In this document: positions 46,452 to 54,267 of the stretch, piece by piece
Layout of the letters: every line of letters starts with the position of its first letter
Numbering within the stretch: the stretch's first letter is position 1
NCBI GenBank assembly: GCA_963741405.1
Contig: CAVUHX010000044.1
Coordinates: 1-64,000 of the forward strand
Origin: Roseiarcus sp963741405
Lineage (GTDB): Bacteria; Pseudomonadota; Alphaproteobacteria; Rhizobiales; Beijerinckiaceae
Direction of reading: 5' to 3'
DNA length: 64,000 nucleotides
Program-made: the position numbers and the translations under genes
Notes under the pieces: generated by a model
Seen by the model: the letters and a program-made list of their open reading frames with translations, nothing else
What the model was told of the DNA's origin: nothing
Databases searched by the model: none

Positions 46452-46884
46452 TTTCGTTCTTCAGAATTCACAGTGGCGACGTTTTTAGCGCGACTGCTCT
46501 CCACGAACGCCAGTTCGATCCGCCCGCGTTCCCTGCGCCGAATCCTGTTCCGGCGCTTTCCGTCCCCTGTTCGGACCCTGATCAGGGCAAAAACCGCCCC
46601 GTTCCGTTTCTCCTCCGCGCGTATCCGTTTGACGAGCAGGCTCGCCCAACCAATTGTCTTGACGAAGCAATTTTTCGCCCCAGATGACGCGCCCCGAACG
46701 GGGCCTCCCCTGTCATTTCGCGGAAAACAGGGCAAAATAGGGCGAAACGCCCTGTTCGGGGCGGTCTCCGCCTCCCCGAAGAGCTCCCGATCGGGGCCGA
46801 CGACGCGACGCGATACGCTTTTCCTGCTGCTCGCCGTTTTCCGATTTCCCGTTCCGCCTTCGGCTTGCCGGAAGGGCGCCCCTT
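46452..46884. other. Gap with hairpin-rich repetitive sequence
   Basis: About 430 bp. Between 46690 and 46800 there are several hairpin-forming segments (CCCCGAACGGGG, GGGCGAAACGCCC, and the GGAAAACAGGGC motif) resembling degenerate intergenic repeats of Rhizobiales. No gene is supported. Confidence 0.35.
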
Positions 46885-48165
46885 TCAGCGTCTCAGCGCC
46901 TGGTCGAGATCGGCGATCAGATCGTCCGGGTTCTCGACGCCGACCGACAGGCGAACAAGAGCCGGCGTGATCCCGAGCCGCATCTGTTCGTCGGGCGCGA
47001 TGTCCGAATGGGTCATCGTCGCGGGATGCTCGGCGAGGCTCTCGGTTCCGCCGAGGCTGACGGCGAGCTTGAACACTTCGAGCCGGTCCAGCACGGCGAA
47101 GGCTTCCTTTTCCCCGCCTTTCACCTCGAAGGCGAAGGTCGAGCCGGCGCCCTTGCACTGGCGCTCGAACACCTCCCGGTCGGGGTGGTCTGCGGGCAGC
47201 GCGCCCAGATACCAGACCGACGCGACCGCGGGGTGGCCGGCGAGAAAGTCCGCCACCCTGCGCGCGCCCGCGGCCGAGGCAGTCATCCGGAGTTTCAGGG
47301 TTTCGAGCGAGCGCATGAGCAGCCAGCCGGTATGGGGATCGCACATCGTGCCGAGGATGGTGCGCATGCCGCGGATCGGCTCGAGCGCCGCCGCCGTTCC
47401 CGAGCAGCCGCCGGCGATCAGGTCGGAGTGACCGCCGACATATTTGGTCAGCGAGGTCACCACCAGATCGGCGCCGTGGGCGAGCGGCGTCTGGTGCAGG
47501 GGTCCGAACATCGTATTGTCGACGACGACCACCGGGCGCTTTCCCTCGGCGCCGGCGAGGCCTTCGGCCAACTGGCGGGCGCGGGCGATGTCGACGAGGC
47601 CGTTGGTCGGATTGGCCGGCGTCTCGAGATAGAGGGCCGCGATCGGACCGAGGGCGCGCGCCCGCTCGACGGCGTCCTCCATCGCCTTCCGACCGCCCTC
47701 CGCCGGAAAGCCGACCGGGGTCACGCCGAACTGCGGCAGGATCTTCGTCAGGAGAAAGTCCGTGCCGCCGTAGACGGGGCCCGAATGAACGATGACCGAG
47801 CCCGGCCGCGCATAGGCCCACAGGCTGGTCGAAATGGCCGCCATCCCCGAGGCGAACGACAGATTGCCCTCGGCCTCGTCCCAGATCGCCAGCCGGTCCT
47901 CGAGCATTTCGAGATCGGGATTGTTGATCCTGCTGTAGATGAGGCCCGGTTCCTCGTTCGGCCGCTTCTGGCGCAGCCCATAGGCCAGCTCGAAGAACTC
48001 CTTGCCGTCCTGGGCGGTGCGGAAGACGAAGGTCGACGTCTGAAAGACGGGCGGCTTCAGCGACCGCTCCGACAGGAACGGGTCGTAGCCATAGCCCATC
48101 ATCAGGGTTTCCGGCGACAGCGCCCGGTTGCCGAGCAACCTCTTGCGCCAGCGTTTGTCGGGCAT
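46885..48165 (-). CDS. Cystathionine gamma-synthase/methionine gamma-lyase-family PLP enzyme
   Basis: A 426-aa protein. ATG 48165 with RBS GGGGAGGGG. Motifs PPVFQTSTFVFRTAQDGKEF, YSRINNPDLEMLEDRLA, GPVYGGTDFLL, LETPANPTNGLVDI, VVVDNTMFGPLHQTPLAHGA, and VTSLTKYVGGHSDLIAGG with the PLP Lys. It synthesises or degrades cystathionine or methionine-type substrates. It is a second member of the same superfamily as the enzyme at 30261, only distantly similar. Confidence 0.85.
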   Translation of the reverse strand: MPDKRWRKRLLGNRALSPETLMMGYGYDPFLSERSLKPPVFQTSTFVFRTAQDGKEFFELAYGLRQKRPNEEPGLIYSRINNPDLEMLEDRLAIWDEAEGNLSFASGMAAISTSLWAYARPGSVIVHSGPVYGGTDFLLTKILPQFGVTPVGFPAEGGRKAMEDAVERARALGPIAALYLETPANPTNGLVDIARARQLAEGLAGAEGKRPVVVVDNTMFGPLHQTPLAHGADLVVTSLTKYVGGHSDLIAGGCSGTAAALEPIRGMRTILGTMCDPHTGWLLMRSLETLKLRMTASAAGARRVADFLAGHPAVASVWYLGALPADHPDREVFERQCKGAGSTFAFEVKGGEKEAFAVLDRLEVFKLAVSLGGTESLAEHPATMTHSDIAPDEQMRLGITPALVRLSVGVENPDDLIADLDQALRR

Positions 48166-48281
48166 GTGTTTCCCCTCCCCCAAAACTCTCCGGCGACCGC
48201 GATGGCGCGACTGCGGTCGTCCATTCGCGCGCCCCAATCCGACAAAAGAAAGGCCTGACCCTCGCGGGAGGGCGTCCGGCG

Positions 48282-48416
48282 TCAGCCGGCCGCGGGATTG
48301 TCCTCCATCAGACTACGGGCGCGCCGCGCCTCGAGTTCGCTGTCGCTGACCCAGGGCCGCTGCGGCGCCGTGACAACGAAGCGCGCGAAGGCGACGCGCG
48401 CCTGGACGAACGTCAC
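48282..48416 (-). CDS. Small ORF, QRPW/LMxDNPA motif (first of two)
   Basis: 44 aa from a GTG (a longer start is possible). Its end, PQRPWVSDSELEARRARSLM then EDNPAAG, matches the C-terminus of the 73-aa protein at 49170-49391 (AQRPWMTETEAKARRGRHLM then NDNPASG). The repeated ending on the same strand on both sides of the VOC gene supports coding. No RBS is obvious. Unknown function. Confidence 0.45.
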   Translation of the reverse strand: MTFVQARVAFARFVVTAPQRPWVSDSELEARRARSLMEDNPAAG

Positions 48417-48722
48417 GCGCCTCGCCTCGACCCGCGCCTTCTGTGCTGGCGCGGGCGCATTTCGGCGAGAACCAGCTTCGCCGGCCCGTCACGTCGAACG
48501 ACGGGGCAAGCGCCCATCCTCCACCTCCGGGTTCATGCCCCCCTTTTTTGTTCATTCGCCAACCCCATACATCAATTGTCAGACTTTGGTTTGACGCCGA
48601 TCAACCGCCGAAAAAAGAAAAGCCGCCGCCCGCAGGGCGCGTCGGATGGCAGGGCGTGGCGCTGCGGGCCGATCCGCGCTAGCCTAACGTCCGGGAGAGA
48701 CGTCGGGGGAAAGGAGGCGAGC

Positions 48723-49085
48723 ATGGCCGTCCGTCTGCACCACGTGAACATCCGCGCCGAGGACATCGAGGCGACTGTGGCCTTCTACGTCGAGGCCGTC
48801 GGCCTCACGAACGGGGACCGGCCTTCCTTCGGCTTTCCCGGCGCGTGGCTTTATGACGGGGACAAGCCCGCCGTCCATCTCACGCTTGCGACCGAACCGG
48901 CCGCGCAGGCGGCGCCTGCCGTCGATCACGTCGCCTTTGCCTATGATGCGCTCGACGAGGCGCTCAAGCGGCTCGACAGGCTGAACCTGCGCTACACGAG
49001 GCCCAAGCCCGTTCCGGGAACCGAAATCCGCCAGTGCTTCCTGAAGGACCCCAACGGCGTCACTGTCGAATTGCAGGGACCCTGA
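48723..49085 (+). CDS. VOC/glyoxalase-family protein
   Basis: A 120-aa protein. One VOC module pair: LHHVNIRAEDIEATVAFYVEAVGLT at the N-terminus, VDHVAFAYDALDEALKRL in the middle, and FLKDPNGVTVELQGP at the end, with His and Glu metal ligands (HVN, DHVAF, VEL). Strong RBS AAAGGAGG. It is a metal-dependent lyase, isomerase or dioxygenase of unknown substrate, flanked by the two small QRPW ORFs on the other strand. Confidence 0.8.
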   Translation: MAVRLHHVNIRAEDIEATVAFYVEAVGLTNGDRPSFGFPGAWLYDGDKPAVHLTLATEPAAQAAPAVDHVAFAYDALDEALKRLDRLNLRYTRPKPVPGTEIRQCFLKDPNGVTVELQGP

Positions 49086-49169
49086 GCCAAGTCAGAATCC
49101 CCGCATGGGCGTCGCGGTCCGAACGGGGCGTCTCGCTGCCCGGGACCCGCGCTTTCCGACCAGGAGACC

Positions 49170-49391
49170 TCACCCGGACGCCGGATTGTCGTTCATCAAG
49201 TGTCGGCCGCGCCGGGCCTTCGCTTCGGTTTCCGTCATCCAGGGCCGCTGCGCCGCCGCCGCCGGAATCCTCACGCCGGTGACGCGCCGGACGGTCAGGC
49301 TCCATGTCTTCGTCGATGCGAGGCGCAGATGCGCGACTCGCTCTTTCAGCGAGAGATCGGGCCGACCGTGAACGATTGCGTGACTGCTCAT
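49170..49391 (-). CDS. Small protein, QRPW/LMxDNPA motif (second of two)
   Basis: 73 aa from ATG 49391 with RBS GGGAGG. Sequence MSSHAIVHGRPDLSLKERVA opens it; the C-terminus AQRPWMTETEAKARRGRHLM-NDNPASG is shared with the ORF at 48282. Basic, no membrane segment. Unrecognised family. Confidence 0.55.
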   Translation of the reverse strand: MSSHAIVHGRPDLSLKERVAHLRLASTKTWSLTVRRVTGVRIPAAAAQRPWMTETEAKARRGRHLMNDNPASG

Positions 49392-49680
49392 CACGAACCT
49401 CCCACGTCCCCGTCTGTTGCCTATGCCGCGCGCCCGTAGACCGCCCGCTCGTTCGCGCGAGTCGGGGAGCGTACGCCGAGAGTTTGGCGGTAGTTTGGTC
49501 GAAGGCCCCTTGGCGCAACAAATCGTGTGGCGCAACAAATAGTGGCGTCAGCGGATCCATAAGCGCGTCGCACGTCTCCTGGTCGGTTCTCCTCCCGTTC
49601 TTGATTCGACCGTCCTGCTTCAGGCCGCTTGCGCGGCGCTGGCGCGACGGGAAACAAAACGAGATCGTCAGACCAATCGA

Positions 49681-49872
49681 ATGGGGCTGGGGTATATCGC
49701 GCCCGGCAAGAACGCTGACGCGATGGCGTTTGCCCGTGAGGTCACCAAACACATCAAGGACGCGTTCAAGCGCGAGGTCCATATCAGAATAGCCATCGGC
49801 GGCAACCCGAACCGGATCGCCTTCTCGTCACGCTATGCCGACCTGGCGGACTTCGAGTCGGCCATGGCCTGA
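49681..49872 (+). CDS. Small hypothetical protein (possibly a gene fragment)
   Basis: 63 aa: YIAPGKNADAMAFAREVTKH, then EVHIRIAIGGNPNRIAFSSR and YADLADFESAMA. It looks like the second half of a ferredoxin-like (dimeric alpha-beta barrel) domain with RIAFSSRY as its strand. No good RBS; the frame is open upstream without features. Either a short protein or a truncated one. Confidence 0.4.
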   Translation: MGLGYIAPGKNADAMAFAREVTKHIKDAFKREVHIRIAIGGNPNRIAFSSRYADLADFESAMA

Positions 49873-49952
49873 CCGAACGCATAAGATGCCGGCGAGCGCA
49901 TTTTCGGCCCCGATCGTTCTCGACGCAGGCATCTCCGCCGGCGGCGGCCGGC

Positions 49953-50399
49953 CTACACCTCGACCAGTTCGGTGTGGCCGAAGCCCTTGCGGTAATCGAG
50001 AACCGAGATCACCACCGGCCGGACGGCGAACAGCGCGATGCTGTCGGCTTCCTCCGGCCCGAAATCCGCGCCTTGCGGGAACTTCTTCAACATCAGGCGG
50101 CCAACCTTGGCGATCTCGGCGGGGTCGGACAGGCGGCTCGCCCGCGCGCCCATCGACAGCGCGCGGATCTGCTCCCATCGGTCGTAGGGGAGCGTCACGG
50201 TCAGCGAAACCTTGTCGCAGAGTTCGATGTTGCGCGCCTTCTGCGAATCTCCCGCCGTGCCGAAGTAGAGGCTGACGCCGTCATGGACGAAGCCGACCGC
50301 CGTCGCCTGCGGAAAACCGTCGGGGCGCACAGTCGCGATCGTCATGTCGGTCGCCTCGTCGAGGATGGCGAGGATCTTCTCCCGCACCGCGTCGTCCAT
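49953..50399 (-). CDS. Pyridoxamine-phosphate-oxidase-like FMN protein
   Basis: A 148-aa split-barrel protein: DMTIATVRPDGFPQATAVGFVHDG, SLYFGTAGDSQKARNIELCD and KVSLTVTLPYDRWEQI. The first strand pair is the FMN/F420-binding edge in this family. The end LFAVRPVVISVLDYRKGFGHTE is conserved. Likely a flavin- or F420-linked reductase. The convergent gene upstream is hypothetical. Confidence 0.8.
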   Translation of the reverse strand: MDDAVREKILAILDEATDMTIATVRPDGFPQATAVGFVHDGVSLYFGTAGDSQKARNIELCDKVSLTVTLPYDRWEQIRALSMGARASRLSDPAEIAKVGRLMLKKFPQGADFGPEEADSIALFAVRPVVISVLDYRKGFGHTELVEV

Positions 50400-50590
50400 G
50401 GCTGCTGCTCCCTCGCTTGTTTTCAGAGATCACCCACGCCTTCGTCCACCCTAACGCCGACCGGCGTCAAGCGGGCCCGAATGTTCTCCGGCTCGCCTCG
50501 TCCCCGCTCGTCCGCTCTGCCCGCACATCATTTCGCGCCACGGGGCGGGGCTTGAATGTCGCTGCGCAGAGGTCTTTCATTGGCGCCGGT

Positions 50591-50622
50591 CATTGCGAGG
50601 AGCGTAGCGACGAAGCAATCCA
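50591..50622. repeat. Interspersed repeat CATTGCGAG...GAAGCAATCC
   Basis: CATTGCGAGGAGCGTAGCGA followed by CGAAGCAATCCA, an ATTGC/GCAAT-ended hairpin unit widespread in alphaproteobacterial intergenic regions. One copy seen here. Confidence 0.6.
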
Positions 50623-50680
50623 GTGGCGACAGGGCGGTCGGCGCTCAATGACGGTCCGTCGAAGCCTCAGGAGGATCATC

Positions 50681-51319
50681 ATGAACATCGGCGTGATTGG
50701 CGCGGGCATGATCGGGGGTACGGTCGGCGTGCTCTGGGCAAAGGCGGGCCATTCGGTCCGCTTCGGAACGCGCCATCCGGAATCGCTGGGGCCGCTGCTC
50801 GCCGAAGCTGGGCCGAACGCGTCGGCGGGTTCGCCGGAGGAGGCCGCGCGGTTCGGTGAGGTCGTCTTCTGTTCGATCCCCTACGGAGCGTGGCCGGCGC
50901 TCGCGCCGGCGATCGCGTCGCTCGTGTCGGGCAAGGTGGTGCTCGATTCCGCCAACCCCTATCCCGGGCGCGACGGCGATTTCGCGAGGGATGCGATCGC
51001 CGCCGGCGAAGGCGCCGGCGTTCCCGTCGCGAAACTCCTGCCCGGCGCCCGTTTGGTGCGGGCCTTCAACTCGGTCTATTTCAAGACCCTGCGGACGGAG
51101 GCGCATCGCGCCGGAGAGCGCGTCGGCATCCCGCTCGCAGGCGACGACGCCGCGGCGCTCGACGCCGCCGCGCGTCTCGTCCGCGACGCGGGGTTCGAGC
51201 CCGTCGTCGTTGGCCCGCTCGCGAGCGCGCGCTCCTTCGATCCGGGGACGGCGGTCTACAACACCGGCATGAGCGGCGCGGACCTCGCCCGGGCGCTTGG
51301 CGTCGAACGGACGCCGTAG
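50681..51319 (+). CDS. NAD(P)-binding F420-dependent-reductase-like protein
   Basis: A 212-aa protein. ATG 50681 with RBS CAGGAGG. Rossmann MNIGVIGAGMIGGTVGVLWA, then VRFGTRHPES, VFCSIPYGAWPALAPAIASL, KVVLDSANPYPGRDGDF and VRAFNSVYFKTL. This is the NADPH:F420 oxidoreductase/‘NAD-binding 2’ type. The actual cofactor partner is unknown; no F420 genes are in the window. Confidence 0.8.
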   Translation: MNIGVIGAGMIGGTVGVLWAKAGHSVRFGTRHPESLGPLLAEAGPNASAGSPEEAARFGEVVFCSIPYGAWPALAPAIASLVSGKVVLDSANPYPGRDGDFARDAIAAGEGAGVPVAKLLPGARLVRAFNSVYFKTLRTEAHRAGERVGIPLAGDDAAALDAAARLVRDAGFEPVVVGPLASARSFDPGTAVYNTGMSGADLARALGVERTP

Positions 51320-51564
51320 ACCGGCTGTCGCGACCGCGCGCACCCTCGGGCGCGCGCCGCGCTCGCAGGCAAATCGCTGTCCGGTTGCCTTCTCGGTGAT
51401 CGTCGTCGACGCTCCGGCCCTCCTCGCAGTTCCGCATCTCGTGGATCTCGAGATCGCACACCGCCAAGCCTTATGAGCGGTTCAATGCCCTGCATTTTGG
51501 CGTTTGATTTCAGATTTTATCAAACAATCTCGGTGATTATCCGGACGCATAGGAGCGTGTCGTC

Positions 51565-52074
51565 ATGGAAGACAAGGGATTGGAGTCTTCGCTTGGTCCC
51601 GATCCTGGGAAATTCACTGACGCGCTTTGTCGCTTTGGGGCGCTCGGCTTTGTTGCGAATACATGGGCGGCTTTTGAACGGACGATCGACATTTATACGC
51701 TTGAAATAGGAGGAATAAAAAAGGATCCTGGGTTATGTCTAACGACCCAAATCCTAGGGTCAGGAAAAAAACTTGACGCGTATATTGCCGTTGTAAAACT
51801 CCGCTGTGGAGACACTTATTCAAAAGAACTTGAATTATTTTGGAAGGACACACAGAAATTACAGGAGCGAAGAAATCGTCTCATTGATGACCAGTCATTA
51901 ATATTCAGACTCGTCAAAAAATCTCGGTTCGAACTTACTGCAGCGCGTAAATTTCGACACGAGGCAATCGAGGAAAACACAGAAACAATATTGGAATTTG
52001 CAGATTATGTTTTTAAACACGATAGCCGACTTACAGAGTTACACGACGAGATCTTTGCCTCGTTGTCTGCTTGA
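51565..52074 (+). CDS. Hypothetical AT-rich helical protein
   Basis: A 169-aa protein that I do not recognise. It is much richer in A/T and Lys/Ile codons than its neighbours, which suggests transfer. Predicted helical throughout: FVANTWAAFERTIDIYTLEI, KLDAYIAVVKLRCGD, FWKDTQKLQERRNRLIDDQS and a final ENTETILEFADYVFKHD. The ERRNRLIDD segment after a long helix recalls the R-x4-6-H of HEPN folds, but the His is missing, so this is only a resemblance. Flanked by decayed sequence. Confidence 0.5.
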   Translation: MEDKGLESSLGPDPGKFTDALCRFGALGFVANTWAAFERTIDIYTLEIGGIKKDPGLCLTTQILGSGKKLDAYIAVVKLRCGDTYSKELELFWKDTQKLQERRNRLIDDQSLIFRLVKKSRFELTAARKFRHEAIEENTETILEFADYVFKHDSRLTELHDEIFASLSA

Positions 52075-52551
52075 ATCTCGACAGCATCTTCGTTCAGTGC
52101 TGACGCTTCAATGAATTGCTGCACGATTGGGGATAAAACCGTCGTGAGGCAACCCCGCTCTGAAATTGCCCAGGAACACGATGCGCTGGAGCAGGCAGCA
52201 ATATGCCTATAGCTTTCGGCGGCGGCAATGGACAATAATGTGGATGCCCCTCCGTCATTCTCGGGGCGCTGCCCACCACTGGTCAAAAGCACGAAGACGA
52301 TACGCGCGACCGTGTTGGCGAACGCTACCGGGGCCAGCTTGAAATGTCACTTGACCGTCTTGCGCCCGAGCATCCCGTTCATCAACAGTCGTAATGTCGA
52401 TGGCGGACGTCGCGCAGGCGCCGTCCCACAATCGGAGGTCATCAATTCCAATTCGTACGACACGCGATGGACGAGCTCGTCACGCAGCAACACTGTTTGC
52501 TCGATGGATGTCGGACGGGATGCGCAGGGCGCGCCGCCCGCGCGTTCGGTT
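52075..52551. other. Gap without supported gene
   Basis: About 480 bp between an AT-rich hypothetical gene and the RHH gene on the other strand. Frames are short and show no family features. Base composition shifts back from AT-rich to GC-rich across it, consistent with the edge of an inserted segment. Confidence 0.3.
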
Positions 52552-52935
52552 TCAGCATGCCGCTCCGGAACGGCAGCATCCGACTTCTACGCAAGCGCAA
52601 GGGTGCGGGAACTCTTCTGAGAGCTTGCGAAAATAATCGTGGAGGGCGCCGCGCACGATATCCTGCCGGCTGGCGCCCTTCTTGATCGCCACGATGCAGA
52701 GCCGCTCCAGATCTTCGTGCGTGATGGAAACCACAATGCGACGCAGCTTGTCGGAATTGTCCGGTTGCTGCGGTTCGGAAGGAGGGGGCGGCAGCTTCGG
52801 CGACGCGGGCCAGTCGTGACGCGGGACCAGCGCCGGACGTGGCGACGCCCTGACAGGCGCGAAAACAGACGGCGCGGCTTCGCCCTTGCGTGCAAGCAGA
52901 CTTGCGGAGAGGGCTTCGAATTTCGCTGAACTCAC
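52552..52935 (-). CDS. RHH-like small DNA-binding partner of ParA
   Basis: 127 aa from a GTG that overlaps the parA stop by GTGA (52932-52935). The N-terminal 65 residues are Pro/Ala-rich linker. The core RIVVSITHEDLERLCIVAIKKGASRQDIVRGALHDYF has the strand-helix-helix pattern of ribbon-helix-helix proteins. Such small partners bind DNA and stimulate the ParA ATPase in orphan partition or positioning pairs. The last 14 residues (CACVEVGCCRSGAAC) are Cys-rich and unusual. Confidence 0.7.
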   Translation of the reverse strand: MSSAKFEALSASLLARKGEAAPSVFAPVRASPRPALVPRHDWPASPKLPPPPSEPQQPDNSDKLRRIVVSITHEDLERLCIVAIKKGASRQDIVRGALHDYFRKLSEEFPHPCACVEVGCCRSGAAC

Positions 52936-53921
52936 GGGCGGCTCTCCCGAAGTGATGGGTCAATGCTATGGTCTGTGTTGCGCCGCCCGAAGGGCGGCGG
53001 CGCAGGGCGCTCACCGGAGCCGAAGCCGCGCGGCGTATCACCGGCGGCGTCTCTTCGGTCGAGGCCCGAACGGCGCTCGACGCCGGTGTAAGGTTCGCTG
53101 GCGGCGCTTCTTCGGTCGGGGCCCGAACGGCGCTCGACGCCGGCATAGGGTTCCGGCGTCGTCGGCGGCGGCGGAACGGGCAGGCCGATCGGTTTGACGG
53201 AATCGCCGGCGGCGGCGGGTTCGGAGCCATCGGCCGACGAAAGGCCGCTGATGGCGAAAGTCTGCGGTACGACTTTGGGCGCGAAATCGGCGTCGTGCTT
53301 CAGCCGCGCCAGACGGTCCTGCACGTAGACCCAGAGTTCCCGGATTTCCTTGGCGGAAGCGGACTTGGCCAACACTTCGCCCACCGTGCGTCCATCCACC
53401 ATCGAGGCGGCGAAATCGACGCGGTGATGGATCGTGACGGGCGCCACGGTTCCGTGCTGCGACAGCGCCACCGCCGCTTCGCCGGTGATGCGCGCGCGCG
53501 GCGTGGCCCCGTTGACGACGAACAGCACCGGTTTGCCGTGGCGCTCGACGATGTCCACCGTGGCGCCGACGGCGCGCAGATCGTGCGGACTCGGGCGCGT
53601 CGGCAGGATCACGAGATCGGCGTAGCCGATCACGGTCGAGATCGATTCGGTGATTGCGGGCGGCGTGTCGATCACCGCGAGCTTGATGCCGGAACGGCTG
53701 AGATGCTCCAGCGCCTCTCCCAGTTCCAGCAGGCCGACCTTGGCGAACAAGGGTTCGCGCGCCGCGCGGGCGTTCCACCAATGCGACAGGCTGCCCTGCG
53801 GATCCGTGTCGATCAGCGCGACCACGCCTACGCCGGCATTCTGCGCTTCCACCGCAAGATGGCCGGACAGCGTGGTCTTTCCCGATCCGCCCTTTTGCGA
53901 CGCCAAAACCAGAACGTGCAT
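52932..53921 (-). CDS. ParA/MinD-family ATPase with ERRSG repeats
   Basis: A 329-aa protein. Start MHVLVLASQKGGSGKTTLSG has the deviant Walker A (KGGSGKTT), then ALIDTDPQGSLSHWW, VIDTPPAITES and LILPTRPSPHDLRA. After residue ~210 comes a Pro-rich extension with two near-identical units, EPYAGVERRSGPDRRSAAS and EPYTGVERRSGLDRRDAAG. It is co-translated with the RHH partner. In other bacteria such pairs position protein clusters or plasmids; cargo here is unknown. The propeller gene lies 347 bp upstream on the same strand. Confidence 0.85.
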   Translation of the reverse strand: MHVLVLASQKGGSGKTTLSGHLAVEAQNAGVGVVALIDTDPQGSLSHWWNARAAREPLFAKVGLLELGEALEHLSRSGIKLAVIDTPPAITESISTVIGYADLVILPTRPSPHDLRAVGATVDIVERHGKPVLFVVNGATPRARITGEAAVALSQHGTVAPVTIHHRVDFAASMVDGRTVGEVLAKSASAKEIRELWVYVQDRLARLKHDADFAPKVVPQTFAISGLSSADGSEPAAAGDSVKPIGLPVPPPPTTPEPYAGVERRSGPDRRSAASEPYTGVERRSGLDRRDAAGDTPRGFGSGERPAPPPFGRRNTDHSIDPSLRESRP

Positions 53922-54267
53922 GTGTGCGCTCTCTCTCTGAATGAGACGCCGCAACTGAAGAGTCACTCCGGAGGATCTGTAACAGCGCGGCGGTTGCCAG
54001 GCGGCTAAACGCGCAGGCTGCATTTGCGGCAGTTTTGATGCGAATTCGATGGATGGCGATCCGCTTCCGAACCCGAATGATCTGGTGAACTTCGTGCGTC
54101 CTTCGTGCCCTTCGGCTCGACCTGAAGGGCGCGATTGCAGTGGGGGTGGTTACCCGGGCAATGGTCGGTTGGCCTGGCGGCTGGCCGGCGGCGTGGACGG
54201 ACGCCCATCCGCGATCTCGCTCGACCAGCGCCACTCTTTCCGCCGGACGAGGAGGGGCGAGGCCGAG
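53922..54267. other. Gap between propeller gene and parA
   Basis: About 345 bp with no gene. It should carry the parA promoter or continue the transcript of the propeller gene. No terminator with a T run is visible. Confidence 0.3.
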
